From: Pycnococcus provasolii
Lineage: Eukaryota > Chlorophyta > Pseudoscourfieldiophyceae > Pseudoscourfieldiales > Pycnococcaceae
Assembly: GCA_938743325.2 (NCBI GenBank)
Contig: OW568901.1
Coordinates: forward strand, 124,001 to 188,000
Reading direction: 5' to 3'
Length of the DNA stretch: 64,000 nt
The translations under genes and the position numbers were made by a program. This document shows positions 9,308 to 18,799 of the stretch, piece after piece. The notes below the pieces were generated by a model. It was not told where the DNA came from and did no database searches. It saw nothing but the letters and a program-made list of their open reading frames with translations. Position 1 is the stretch's first letter, and each line of letters begins with the position of its first letter.

Positions 9308-10342
9308 ATGTCGACGCTTCAGCACAGTTTGCACAACGTGTACAAGGCGTCTGTGGAGACTTTTATGTCTGTGCCATCCTCATCAACCTACGCAACGACG
9401 GGTAAACTCACGCCGTCTGAATTTACACTGGCGGGTGATTATCTCACGCAAGTCGCTCCCACGTGGTGCTGGTCGGGTGGCGACCCTTCTCTCTCCAAGT
9501 CGTTTTTACCCTCAGAAAAACAAATGCTTGTGACACGTGGTGTGCCGTGCCTGCGACGTGCGCGTGACCTAGAAGCTGCGGCGGCAATCCCGGAGAAAGT
9601 GCTGGAGTCCATGCTGGGAAAATCTGGGTCTGCAAGCGGTGGTGGTGACGAGAATGATGATGATGACGGTTTTCTTGAAGTGGCTGATGCGGTGGCTGCT
9701 GCAACGGGAGTGCCGTCGACATCCGCAGGGGGGAGTGGTGGAGGAGCATCCGCCGCGAACGACAACGATGCCATACCTGACCTGCCTGATGACGAAGAAG
9801 AAAAGAAAGCAGGAGATGTGGCTGATGATGACGACGACGACGACGACGACGACGATATCCCTGACATGGACGACTTTGACGCGTCGGCGGACCTGGCCGT
9901 CTTACCTCCGCCTCCACCGACTTCAAGCAAGTCGGAAAACAGCTCCGGGTTCGTTGCCACACGCACGTACGACATATACGTCACGTATGACAAATTCTAC
10001 CAAACGCCGCGCATCTGGCTGTTCGGATACGACGAACAGCGTCAGCCGTTACCAACCGCCGCCCTGCTGGAGGATGTCAGCGCGGAGCACTCACTCAAAA
10101 CGTGCACGGTGGAAAGTCACCCGCACTTGAAGTGCCACGCAACGTCCATTCACCCGTGCCGACACGCGGACGTCATGAAGAGACTCACACACCAGCTTGG
10201 CGATGCCAGCCTTGACGACAGCGAACAAGAGCAGGCAGCCTCGGAGCCAACAACACCCGTCGAGCACTACATGATTCTTTTCCTGAAATTTGCGCAAACG
10301 GTGCTTCCTACGCTCGAGTACGATTTCACGCGCTCAGCCTGA
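9308..10342 (+). CDS. ATG3: ATG3, autophagy E2-like enzyme
   Basis: A 344-residue orthologue of ATG3, the E2 enzyme that transfers ATG8 to phosphatidylethanolamine in the cytosol and at the phagophore. The N-terminal part has the family pattern TPSEFTLAGDYL, the W-rich PTWCW and the KQMLVTRGVPC strand. A long acidic, Asp/Ser-rich insertion (about 110-220) replaces the flexible region. The E2 core has YDIYVTYDKFYQTPRIWLFG, and catalytic Cys284 lies in HPCRHADVMK. The C-terminus has FLKF and PTLEYDFTR as in plant and animal ATG3. A run of GAC codons (Asp9) makes the linker length prone to change. The gene converges with UDP-sugar pyrophosphorylase, the stop codons being under 100 bp apart. Confidence 0.97.
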   Translation: MSTLQHSLHNVYKASVETFMSVPSSSTYATTGKLTPSEFTLAGDYLTQVAPTWCWSGGDPSLSKSFLPSEKQMLVTRGVPCLRRARDLEAAAAIPEKVLESMLGKSGSASGGGDENDDDDGFLEVADAVAAATGVPSTSAGGSGGGASAANDNDAIPDLPDDEEEKKAGDVADDDDDDDDDDDIPDMDDFDASADLAVLPPPPPTSSKSENSSGFVATRTYDIYVTYDKFYQTPRIWLFGYDEQRQPLPTAALLEDVSAEHSLKTCTVESHPHLKCHATSIHPCRHADVMKRLTHQLGDASLDDSEQEQAASEPTTPVEHYMILFLKFAQTVLPTLEYDFTRSA

Positions 10343-10430
10343 TCCAAGAAAGAAAGAAAGAAAATAGTAGTTTCAACGTTGGTGTAAAAAATATCGCAAC
10401 TTTTTTCAGCTAGACTTTTGTTCCGACGAC

Positions 10431-12356
10431 TTACTCCAAGACGTAACGTCCGCCATGAAAGAATTCGTACCGTGCCGTTTCCGTTCTGTGAACACGGAAA
10501 CCTCGCATAGCCTCCTCCTCCGTCACGGGACTTGTGCTCGTCTCCGCACCCTCCAGCTCCTCCAGCGGCGTCCAATGCCATCCAGCATTCTGCACGAGAC
10601 CGCAGCGGATCACTAGCCTGCACCTTGGATGGTGTACGGAGATGTGAAGCGCGCCGTCCAGTTCTAAGCTCTCGAGAATCACATTCTCGCAATGTCCTTC
10701 GAGAACGAACGAGCTCCTCGCGCTTATTGCCACCTGCCGCGGCGCGGGGAGCTTGCTACGCAGATGTCCAAGCGACGGCGCGAACGAAGGCGCGAACGAT
10801 ATGCGTGGAGGAAGTGCGAGTCTCTCCATGCCTAAGAACGTGACGCTCATCGGACTGCCAACGGAACATCCGACGAGACGAAGTGCAGCGCAGTGACTTG
10901 CGTAGACATCCAGCTCTCCGCTTGTTGCGCTGTGCGTGGGATCGCCCTTCGCGAACTTCGCCTGCGCCTCCGCAACGGAATTTTTCACAGGTGAGTATGC
11001 GGCAAGGTTTGGCGTGATGGTGGTGAATCCCACCTTCGCCTCTGGGCCGAGGCTTTTCGGGTAATCCTGCATCATGCACTCGAGTCGCGTCGGCTTCTTG
11101 AATGCCGTTTTGGTGTCATCCGTGTACTTCGGATTGATGAATTCCGCAATCACGCCGTGTGTGCGCTGCAGTGTTCTGCGGTACTCCGCGAGGCGAAATA
11201 CGAGCTGGTTGATATTTCCTGGGAACGGGCTGTATCCCGTATTTTTGTCGTTCATGTCTCCATCTTTGAACGCGCCCCCTGACGCTCGGAGCAGAGGGTC
11301 GAGCTGATTGTACTCGACGTTGATGGTCATCGCCCGATTCTTCGACCCCTGCGCGGGCGTCAGTCGTGTGATGGCACCAATCGCCTCCTTCGCGCGGCGA
11401 GGCACGGCGAGGCTGTTCACCTCAAAATCGTTCGCGAGGCTGACGCCAATCGCCGCGGGAACGGCGCGGAACACGAGCGCATTCGTGTCCTGGAAGAATA
11501 CGACGTGCTCGATTCCTCTGCGTTCCCACTCGTCGAGCAAGCCGCTGGAGTGCATGAGCATGTGCACGTCGCCGTGTCCATGTGGTTTTGTTTGCACGCT
11601 CCACCTGTTGTTATCTTCGAGCGCAAGTTTCGCGTCGTTGTCCGCAAGGCACGCGACTTTTTCCTGCTTGACGAGCGTTATGTTGTCTCTCCCTAGGCCG
11701 AAGTACTCGTTGCGTTCGAGGAGGTTGAGCGTTTGTGCGTGCGTATCATCGGACGTCATGATGGCGAACGGCGACGTCGTTTTGTGTTTTGTTTTTTTCG
11801 GCGACGCGGACGTCGACGTTGTCGCGTACGACGACGTGTACGCGGCGATGTGTTCGCAGTACAGTTGGAGGAAGGCTGCCTCCCTTGCCGTGTCGTACGG
11901 CAGTTTGACTTTGATTCCGCTGTACCCGAGTCTTTCTCCGAGTCCACCCGCGACAAGCACGAACGCGACTTTCCCGGACGCGGCGTGCTGAAATCCTCTC
12001 TCTTCGAACTGTTCAAATTTCTCGCTACCCCACGGCAGCGCTTCCCCACTTGGTACGGACGGCGTGTACCCTTCGAGCGGGTTCGTTCCTAAGCGGGATT
12101 CAGACAAAAGACGCTGTGCATTTGTTATGTATGCAACTAAACCACCAGGATACGCATCGTCCAAAACACGAAGCTGCGCCATCAATGAAAGCTTATTCGA
12201 AGACGACGACGACGAAGAGGAATCATTCTCACTCAATGACGACGACGACCAGCCATCAAACAAGTGCGTTTGCCCGTGTGCAATCAACGAAGTAACCAAC
12301 GACAAATCATCCGACGTGAACAGAGATGTAGATGCGCCTAATAGGATAGACGCCAT
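10431..12356 (-). CDS. USP: UDP-sugar pyrophosphorylase
   Basis: A 641-residue enzyme of the UDPGP family that makes UDP-sugars (UDP-Glc, UDP-Gal, UDP-GlcA, UDP-Xyl and others) from sugar-1-phosphates and UTP. The nucleotide-binding loop LVAGGLGERLGYSGIKVKLP (134-153) is the diagnostic form for plant and Leishmania USP as opposed to UGPase or UAP. Further family stretches are MTSDDTH, the PHGHGDVH segment and FQDTNALVF, plus a beta-helix-like C-terminus. The protein starts at an ATG and has a serine run at about 46-53. No transit peptide is evident, so it is probably cytosolic, salvaging sugars for wall or glycoprotein synthesis. Its upstream region carries a repeat shared with the gene at 37034. 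Confidence 0.95.
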   Translation of the reverse strand: MASILLGASTSLFTSDDLSLVTSLIAHGQTHLFDGWSSSSLSENDSSSSSSSSNKLSLMAQLRVLDDAYPGGLVAYITNAQRLLSESRLGTNPLEGYTPSVPSGEALPWGSEKFEQFEERGFQHAASGKVAFVLVAGGLGERLGYSGIKVKLPYDTAREAAFLQLYCEHIAAYTSSYATTSTSASPKKTKHKTTSPFAIMTSDDTHAQTLNLLERNEYFGLGRDNITLVKQEKVACLADNDAKLALEDNNRWSVQTKPHGHGDVHMLMHSSGLLDEWERRGIEHVVFFQDTNALVFRAVPAAIGVSLANDFEVNSLAVPRRAKEAIGAITRLTPAQGSKNRAMTINVEYNQLDPLLRASGGAFKDGDMNDKNTGYSPFPGNINQLVFRLAEYRRTLQRTHGVIAEFINPKYTDDTKTAFKKPTRLECMMQDYPKSLGPEAKVGFTTITPNLAAYSPVKNSVAEAQAKFAKGDPTHSATSGELDVYASHCAALRLVGCSVGSPMSVTFLGMERLALPPRISFAPSFAPSLGHLRSKLPAPRQVAISARSSFVLEGHCENVILESLELDGALHISVHHPRCRLVIRCGLVQNAGWHWTPLEELEGAETSTSPVTEEEAMRGFRVHRTETARYEFFHGGRYVLE

Positions 12357-12401
12357 GAAGGACAGACTGCAGCTAACAGCTCACACAGCACACAATGAAG
12401 A

Positions 12402-12720
12402 GCTCACGCACAAGAGTGCGGCTCACAGCTCACGCACGAAACGACAGCAAGAGCTACCTTTTTGTATGTAACACGCCACTGAGCGTCTCGAGTGTCGCTC
12501 GCTAGCTTATCGCTCGCTTAGCACGCCCAGTACTGATACACCGATGAACTGAGCTGAGTGTGTCTGTCTCGAATATACTGCTTAAGTAAGCTCAACAAGA
12601 CAAGCACAACAAGGCTGCTTGAGCCAAATGTTCGAGCTAGACCGACGTGGCTGTTGCCGCTGCTCGCTGCTCGCTGCTCGCTGCCGCTGATGTTGTAAGC
12701 TCAACAAGACTCGCCCAAAT
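12402..12720 (-). repeat. Shared upstream module, copy A (5' of UDP-sugar pyrophosphorylase)
   Basis: Read on the minus strand, this roughly 320-bp stretch matches 36600-36921 on the plus strand with high identity, apart from small indels. Shared blocks include GTGGCGTGTTACATACA, GGTAGCTCTTGCTGTCGTTT, CTGGGCGTGCTAAGCGAGCG and TATTCGAGACAGACACACTC. It ends about 45 bp upstream of the USP ATG. Both copies point the same way relative to the gene that follows, so they look like duplicated promoter/5' UTR sequence or a dispersed element that settled in promoters. Confidence 0.8.
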
Positions 12721-13763
12721 GGCGACGCCCAGTATTCTCGCCCGAACGTAAGCGAAACAAGACAAGACCAAATGGCGACGCCCAGTGTTCAAGCCCGTCC
12801 TAACCAACAGACGAACAGCTAACAGCTAAGAGAATATTCGAACACCACCACCGCCGAGCACGGCTTATTCGCTTGTCACAGCAGCAGTTTCTGAGCTATA
12901 CGTATACGTATACACGCTTATCCGCCGCCGATGAAACCCTCCCTCCAAAGTCCCAAGAGGATGAAATAAGCTAACCCTAGCACTAACCCTAACTCTGGAA
13001 AACCCTAACCAGAAACCCTAACCAGAACCCCCTGGTATCGTAACCCCAGGCAGGAACCGGTTGGGTTCCTATGGATCCTAGGAGTTGCTAGTCTATCGTA
13101 GGCCTGGAATACTCGGGAAGGACTCCTCTCGGTCCAAAAACCCAAAGACTGTAATCTGGACAGGCGTAGCCGTGGATTGGAAGAGGCGGTGAACGGTGTA
13201 AAAGCTTGATAACTTTACCAAGCGCTGAGGAGTGAGGAGTGAGGAGGAGTCGACTAACCGTAACTTTTAAGGTAGTCGTCTTACTTTTCGTTTTCACACC
13301 TTGATTATAGCCTTTATAGGCAGTAGTACCAAGTGACAGGGAAGGGAGTGCCCTGTTCTTTCTTACAGTAGAAAGCATTGCAAGGAACCAACCAACTGGC
13401 AACTCGTCGCTCCGAAATCAAACCGCCCTCCTCCTCCTCCGAAATCCTCCTCCTCGGCCTGCTGAAGTGATGATTTTCTTTCTCGCCCGAGGTGTTGAAA
13501 GACTTGAAAGAAAGAAAATGAGCCAAAGAGGCTCTATGCATAAGGTAAAACACGGTTCACGATAACTAACTAGTCTATGGCGTCCCACAGGATCCAACAC
13601 ACCATGCATGCATGCAATGCAGTATGCCCATGGGCCATGGGCCATGGTGGGGATGGGTCCCTGGGAGCTGCCAGTCCCACATGGTCTTTGGTCATGGTCT
13701 TTGGAGCGATTAAGCTTACATAGGTCGAGGAAGGAATTCTAGTACTAGGCCTTCCTACTGTAG
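12721..13763. other. Intergenic DNA with interstitial telomere-like block
   Basis: No gene is supported. A near-repeat (CCAAATGGCGACGCCCAGT) occurs at about 12714 and 12770. An imperfect CCCTAA-rich block lies at 12970-13030. There are short direct repeats (GAGGAGTGAGGAGTGAGGAGG near 13230, GGTCATGGTCTTTGG near 13685) and a CCATGGGCCATGGGCCATGG palindromic run near 13629-13648. Confidence 0.5.
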
Positions 13764-14035
13764 AAGTTCATGCCGACCTAATCCCTCACCTACCAAACCT
13801 CTTCCCTCCAGTGTGGCCACACCGACCTAATCGCTCGACCAATTAGCTCTTCCCCACAGTGTGGCCACACCGACCTAATCGCTCACCCAAAGAGCTCCTC
13901 CCCACAGTGTGGCCACACCGACCTAATCGCTCACCCAAAGAGCTCTTCCCCACAGTGTGGCCACCACCATTGGACCTAATCGCTCACCCAAAGAGCTCTC
14001 CCCGACCTAATCGCTCGCCCAAAGAGCTCTCGTGC
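13764..14035. repeat. 48-bp tandem repeat
   Basis: Units starting TGTGGCCACACCGACCTAAT begin at 13812, 13860, 13908 and 13956 with an exact 48-bp period. A degenerate unit precedes them and two shortened units follow to about 14035. Because 48 is a multiple of three, a plus-strand frame stays open through the array, but this looks like minisatellite DNA and not a gene. Each unit contains the palindrome TGTGGCCACA. Confidence 0.85.
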
Positions 14036-14251
14036 ACTCCACCGGCTAACCGGCCGGCCGCGAGCTCACGCGAGGCTCCCAGGAGGCTCCGGCGAAGTCG
14101 CTCAGGCTCAGCCTTGTGAGAAGTCGTCGCTCAGCGGCCTCTTCATTAAGAAGTCGCTCAGCGGCAGCCTCTTCGTCGAAGTAAGTCGCACCGCCACCGG
14201 CCGAAGGCTTCATCTCCGCGCGGTCATTCTGAATTGTTGGAATCCATATCA

Positions 14252-16459
14252 ATGTCCGCGGGAATCATGAATCCACCGCAGTCTAGTGGTGGGTTAGGGT
14301 CTGGTGGTGGTGGTGGTGGTGGTGTTGGTGGTGGTGGCTTAAGTGGTGGTGGTAATGATTTAGGCCAACTCCTCATAGGGGGTGACCGTGAAGAACGTAT
14401 CCTGGCGCGACGAAAACGTATCGCGGAACGGCTCGCAGTTCGACGCGCGGGGGAAGGGGGCACGCTACTGGACGCGGAAGAGGAGTCTGTTGTCGTGGGA
14501 CTCGGAAAGTCGCAAATCATGTCGAGTCGAAAACGGCTCAACAAGACGAAGGCGCTCGGTGACGAACGGATCACAGGCGTGCGTGTCGCAGCGGACACGC
14601 GTGAGTCCGAACGACGAACTCTCGAAGAAACGAGGCGACAGGAACTCAGGGCGAAGATGCTCACGGAAGCCGAAGCAAGTGCAAGACACAACGCCGCCGT
14701 TGCCATGAGGTGGGCGGACCTATTCAGCGTGCAGGTGCCGCAAGACCTGCACGCGGAAATCGTCAAGCAGAAAGCCGCGTGCGACCGTATCATCGCCTCG
14801 AAGGATAAACTCGTCGGCGAGTTCAAGGCGGAACTCAAGCTCAAGGACGACGACTACGTCAGAAGCCTGCGCAAGCAAGCAGAGGAAGTCGACGAACTCC
14901 TGCAGCTCATGGGGGAACAGTTCCGCGAAATGTCAAACGCGTACGGCGCGGAAATGGTCGACATCGAGGTGTCGTTCAAGCAGGAGAGAGGCGAACTGCT
15001 CGCGGAGAACCGCGCGGAACTCGCGGCACTCTTCGAGAGGAGGCGCGTGCGAGAGCAGCAGTTCATGGAAACCACGCAGGAACGTGCCGAGCAGTTCCAC
15101 CTGCAGCTCGAGGAACTGCGACTCGCGGATGCAGAGGAGTACAACGTGCTCAAAATTCGACTCGAAACGGACATTCAGAACCTCGAGCAGCACCTCGAGG
15201 CTATGCGCGCGACGTACCAGCTCAACACGGAGAAGCTCGAGTACAACCACCGCGTGCTGCAGGAGCGTGACAAGGAGAACGAACTCACGCAGCAACAGCA
15301 GAAGCGCAAAATCGCGCGACACCGCGACGTTCTCTCCAACCTGAAGAGCAGGTACGCGGAGCTCGACAAGAAGTACCAGGACGACAACATGAGGCTCACG
15401 GAGGAATATCGACGCGTTACCGAGCAGTTCAAGGACCTGCAGCGCAAGTACCGCCACTTCGCGAAGGCTGACTCCGCGCGCCGAGGATCCGTGCGCACGA
15501 TGAACGCAGATCGCGTCGCGTCGCTCGTGCGCAAGGTGCTTCAGGCGGACAAGGCGATCCACGACCAGCTTCTGGGCTGGATATGGCAACCGCCGACGGG
15601 CGAAGTGTTTGCGAGCGCCGGTGACTCGGTCACGCAGCTTGCGGAGTCGGAGGCGGCGGAGAAGGAGGTGGCTGCCGCGGAGGCGGTGGACGAGCAGCTC
15701 AGCACCCTTCGCGCACACCAGGCGTTCGCGCCGATGATTGCGCTCGTCGCGGAGGAGGCGGGCTTCCTCGCGGATGCTGCAGCTCTTCGTGAGCTCGCAC
15801 GCCTCAACGACGAGGATGCGGTTGCAAGTGCGATGCTCAAGGCTTCGCAGAACGAGATCAAGAGTGACGCGGTGCTGCGGGCGCTGAACGTGAACAGCGC
15901 ACGTCGGTTCTGCGCCTTAGCCACGTGCCTGACTGACTCGCCTGCGGCGCACAAGCTTCTCGGCCGTCAGATGGACGTGTCCGAGCTGTGCTCAGCCATC
16001 GAGACGACGGGGTGCCTGACCCTCTGCTCGCCCGACGAGGTGGTTGCGCGCTTGATGGCTTTCGCCGAGGCGAGCCGTGGTGCGGGCGAAGGCGACACGG
16101 GACCTCAGGGTTCGGGCGGTGTCGTGGCAGCGGATGGCGGCGCGGACGGCGGCGCAGATGCCCAGCCGTCGTCCTCGCAGGGCGGTGCTTCCGGCGGTGG
16201 CCACAAGCGTGCGGAGGAGCGCGAGCGCGCTTACTGGCACACGGCGGTTGACGTCATTTCGCCGATGGGCTTCCGCGTGTGGAAGGCTCTGGAGAAGAGC
16301 ATTGCGGCTTACATGTCAACCCTTCAGAGACGCAGCGACACGCTCGACGAGCTCCGCAGTCTCCAGCGTCAGAACGAGGAGCTTCGTTTACTTTTGAACC
16401 AGTACTTGGCGAGTCGCATCAACGAGGAGCTTCGCGTTCCTCCGACGGCTGTCATTTGA
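14252..16459 (+). CDS. DRC1: Dynein regulatory complex subunit 1 (DRC1)
   Basis: A 735-residue coiled-coil protein, first ATG at 14252. DRC1 is a scaffold of the nexin-dynein regulatory complex linking outer-doublet microtubules in motile cilia. After a glycine-rich N-terminus (about residues 10-45) come the family hallmarks: ERILARRKRIAERL, the WADLFSVQVP.DLH segment, QKAACDRIIASKDKLV followed by LKLKDDDYVRSL, then a long coiled coil with EEYNVLKIRLE, LEQHLEAMRATYQLN and EKLEYNHRVL. The C-terminal third has alanine- and glycine-rich low-complexity segments and a last coiled coil of the type seen at the end of DRC1. Its presence implies a flagellated cell or life stage. It converges with the LRR gene. 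Confidence 0.93.
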   Translation: MSAGIMNPPQSSGGLGSGGGGGGGVGGGGLSGGGNDLGQLLIGGDREERILARRKRIAERLAVRRAGEGGTLLDAEEESVVVGLGKSQIMSSRKRLNKTKALGDERITGVRVAADTRESERRTLEETRRQELRAKMLTEAEASARHNAAVAMRWADLFSVQVPQDLHAEIVKQKAACDRIIASKDKLVGEFKAELKLKDDDYVRSLRKQAEEVDELLQLMGEQFREMSNAYGAEMVDIEVSFKQERGELLAENRAELAALFERRRVREQQFMETTQERAEQFHLQLEELRLADAEEYNVLKIRLETDIQNLEQHLEAMRATYQLNTEKLEYNHRVLQERDKENELTQQQQKRKIARHRDVLSNLKSRYAELDKKYQDDNMRLTEEYRRVTEQFKDLQRKYRHFAKADSARRGSVRTMNADRVASLVRKVLQADKAIHDQLLGWIWQPPTGEVFASAGDSVTQLAESEAAEKEVAAAEAVDEQLSTLRAHQAFAPMIALVAEEAGFLADAAALRELARLNDEDAVASAMLKASQNEIKSDAVLRALNVNSARRFCALATCLTDSPAAHKLLGRQMDVSELCSAIETTGCLTLCSPDEVVARLMAFAEASRGAGEGDTGPQGSGGVVAADGGADGGADAQPSSSQGGASGGGHKRAEERERAYWHTAVDVISPMGFRVWKALEKSIAAYMSTLQRRSDTLDELRSLQRQNEELRLLLNQYLASRINEELRVPPTAVI

Positions 16460-16613
16460 AAACAATACTATTTTGAATTGTCAAGAAAAAAAATATTGCT
16501 TTTTCCATCTTCTCTTTTACACGAATATGAGTACACCACCCGCAACACCACGCCGACCGGCGTCACTGGACCCCGTACGACTGCACACGATTATCGAGAT
16601 GTTGTACGCCAAC

Positions 16614-18293
16614 TTACCCCGAGTCGTGCGCCCACCGGTCGAATACGCCCTCACGACGAAGGCGCTTGGGGTGGAACACAGCTTCGCAGGCACGCTTACG
16701 CAGGATGGCGAGCCTCACGATGGCGCGCAACAAACCATGATGACGAGGGCGACGACGTGCACGGCAAAGAGCTTGCGCTTCTGCAAGAGCTCGTGCGCCG
16801 TCAGTACCCACTGCGTTGTTGTGAAGGTGCAGCGTGTGCAATGTGCACGTGTCGCTCTTGAGAGCCTCCGCGAAGGCGCGTGCGCCGTCAGCACCCACTC
16901 CATTACTGCCAAGGTTCAGCGTGTGCAATGTGCACGTGTCGCTCTTGAGAGCCTCCGCGAGCGCGTGTGCACCGTCAGCACCAATTTCGTTGCCGGAAAG
17001 GCCCAGCTCGTCCAAGGTGCACGTTTCGCTCTTGAGAGCCTCCGCGAGCGCGCGTGCGCCCTCATCACCCACTCCGTTCAGTTCGTTGTCGTGAAGTTCC
17101 AACGTGTGCAATGTGCACGTGTCGCTCTTGAGAGCCTCCGCGAAGGCGCGTGCGCCGTCAGCACCCACTCCATTACTGCCAAGGTTCAGCGTGTGCAATG
17201 TGCACGTGTCGCTCTTGAGAGCCTCCGCGAGCGCGCGTGCGCTGTCATCGCCGACTCCGTTGTTGTAAAGTTCCAGCGTGTGTAATGTGCACGTGTCGCT
17301 CTTGAGAGCCTCCGCGAGCGCGCGTGCGCCGTCATCACCCACGAAGTTGTTGAAAAGGCCCAGCGTGTGCAAGGTGCACGTGTCGCTCCTCAGCGCCTCC
17401 GCGAGCGCGCGTACGCCGTCAGCACCCACTCCGTTCAGTTCGTTGTCGTGAAGTTCCAACGTGTGCAATGTGCACGTGTCGCTCTTGAGAGCCTCCGCGA
17501 GCGCGCGTGCGCCGTCAGCACCAATTTCGTTAGCGGCAAGGGTCAACGTGTGCAGTGTGCACGTGTCGCTCTTGAGGGCCTCCGCGAGCGCGCGTGCGCC
17601 GTCAGCACTCACTCCGTTGTCGTGAAGTTCGAACGTGTGCAATGTGCACGTGTCGCTCTTGAGGGCCTCCGCGAGCGCGCGTGCGCCGTCAGTACCAATT
17701 TCGTGAACGTCAAGGTGCAGCGTGTGTAATGTGCACGTGTCGCTCTTGAGAGCCTCCGCGAGCGCGCGTGCGCCGTCAGCACCAATTTCGTTAACGCCCA
17801 GGATCAGCGTGTGTAATGTGCACGTGTCGCTCTTGAGAGCCTCCGCGAGCGCGCGTGCGCCGTCAGCACCCACTCCGTTTTCGTGAAGTATCAGCGTGTG
17901 CAATGTGCACGTGTCGCTCTTGAGAGCCTCCGCGAGCGCGCGTGCGCCGTCATCACCCACTCCGTTGCCGGAAAGGTACAACTCGTGCAAGTTGCACGTG
18001 TCGCTCTTGATGGCCTCGGCGAGCGCGCGTGCGCCGTCAGCACCCACGTCGTTGCCGGCAAGGTCCAGCGTGTGCAATGTGCACGTGTCGCTCTTGAGGG
18101 TCTCCACGAGCGCGAGCATTTCACCCGGGCGTAGGCTAGATACGTGGAGCACTTCGACATGCGTTCCTGTTTCGTCATCCCATTGCGATTCGCTCCAAGA
18201 ATCGACTGGGTAGCGCACGGTCGTCGTCAAATCAACGCCTTCAATGGTGTCTTGTGCGTGCTCCCCAAGGTCATCAATGTCAGCCACCACCAT
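16614..18293 (-). CDS. Leucine-rich repeat protein (ribonuclease-inhibitor type, 15 repeats)
   Basis: A 559-residue protein starting at an ATG. After a short unique N-terminus (about 60 residues, acidic) it consists of 15 near-identical 29-residue repeats of the form LAEALKSDTCTLHTL.L..N (then GVGADGARA). This is the RNI-like/NLRC-type LRR, a curved binding scaffold. The DNA repeat is 87 bp with few differences between units, so the array is recent or kept uniform by gene conversion. Two units (8 and 12) carry an inserted ELNGVG-type triplet of residues. The last unit breaks off and is followed by about 50 basic residues that run antisense through an unrelated plus-strand coding-like sequence (16527 onward), so the C-terminus is probably not ancestral. 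No NACHT, kinase or membrane domain is present. The binding partner is unknown. Confidence 0.8.
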   Translation of the reverse strand: MVVADIDDLGEHAQDTIEGVDLTTTVRYPVDSWSESQWDDETGTHVEVLHVSSLRPGEMLALVETLKSDTCTLHTLDLAGNDVGADGARALAEAIKSDTCNLHELYLSGNGVGDDGARALAEALKSDTCTLHTLILHENGVGADGARALAEALKSDTCTLHTLILGVNEIGADGARALAEALKSDTCTLHTLHLDVHEIGTDGARALAEALKSDTCTLHTFELHDNGVSADGARALAEALKSDTCTLHTLTLAANEIGADGARALAEALKSDTCTLHTLELHDNELNGVGADGVRALAEALRSDTCTLHTLGLFNNFVGDDGARALAEALKSDTCTLHTLELYNNGVGDDSARALAEALKSDTCTLHTLNLGSNGVGADGARAFAEALKSDTCTLHTLELHDNELNGVGDEGARALAEALKSETCTLDELGLSGNEIGADGAHALAEALKSDTCTLHTLNLGSNGVGADGARAFAEALKSDTCTLHTLHLHNNAVGTDGARALAEAQALCRARRRPRHHGLLRAIVRLAILRKRACEAVFHPKRLRREGVFDRWAHDSG

Positions 18294-18799
18294 GGCTTGA
18301 CAGTTCGTTCACGAGGCTCAGACGTAGGTGTGGCAATGAATAATGTAACCACTCACTCACTCACTAACTCACGTGCGTACTTGCGAAGCGAAGCGTTGAC
18401 GCGAAGCGATGAGGCGAAGCGATGAGGCGAAGCGATGATGCGAAGCGTTGACACGAAGCGATGATGCGCCACCAATGATGATGCGTCACGATGAGGCGCC
18501 ACGATGCAGAATGCAGAATGCAGAATGCACGCGTGCTTCGAGGGAGGACGAAGCAGGCGTGTGTGCGAGGGGAGGGTCCCCGCGAACTCCCCCTGGGGCT
18601 CCCCCTACTAAGAGGAAAAACCCGGTGGAAGTTGGGAAGTTGGGGATCCCTCCCAGGACGAGAAACCGGTTTCGTTTTTTCCCATTTTACATTTCCATCC
18701 AGAATTTCCATCCCGTCCCGAGTCCCCTCCATTTCGGCAATGATGCCGTCCGTCCCCATGGTGAACTTCGTGTCAATGGCGCAGCATCCATGCACTTCC
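18294..18799. other. Divergent intergenic region with short tandem repeats
   Basis: Lies between the starts of the LRR gene (minus) and the NTF2-like gene (plus). At about 18375-18475 there is a degenerate tandem of GCGAAGCGATGAG-like 12-15 bp units, followed by CAGAATG triplication near 18506-18528. The plus-strand frame upstream of 18800 is open from 18491, but the stretch is repeat-like, so it was not taken as coding. Confidence 0.5.

Noticed and set aside
13859-14119. 86-codon frame in the 48-bp tandem repeat
   Set aside because: It stays open only because 48 is divisible by three; the sequence begins at GTG and is repeat translation.
16473-17285. 270-codon plus-strand frame opposite the LRR repeats
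   Set aside because: All but the first ~95 codons are the antisense of the 87-bp LRR units.
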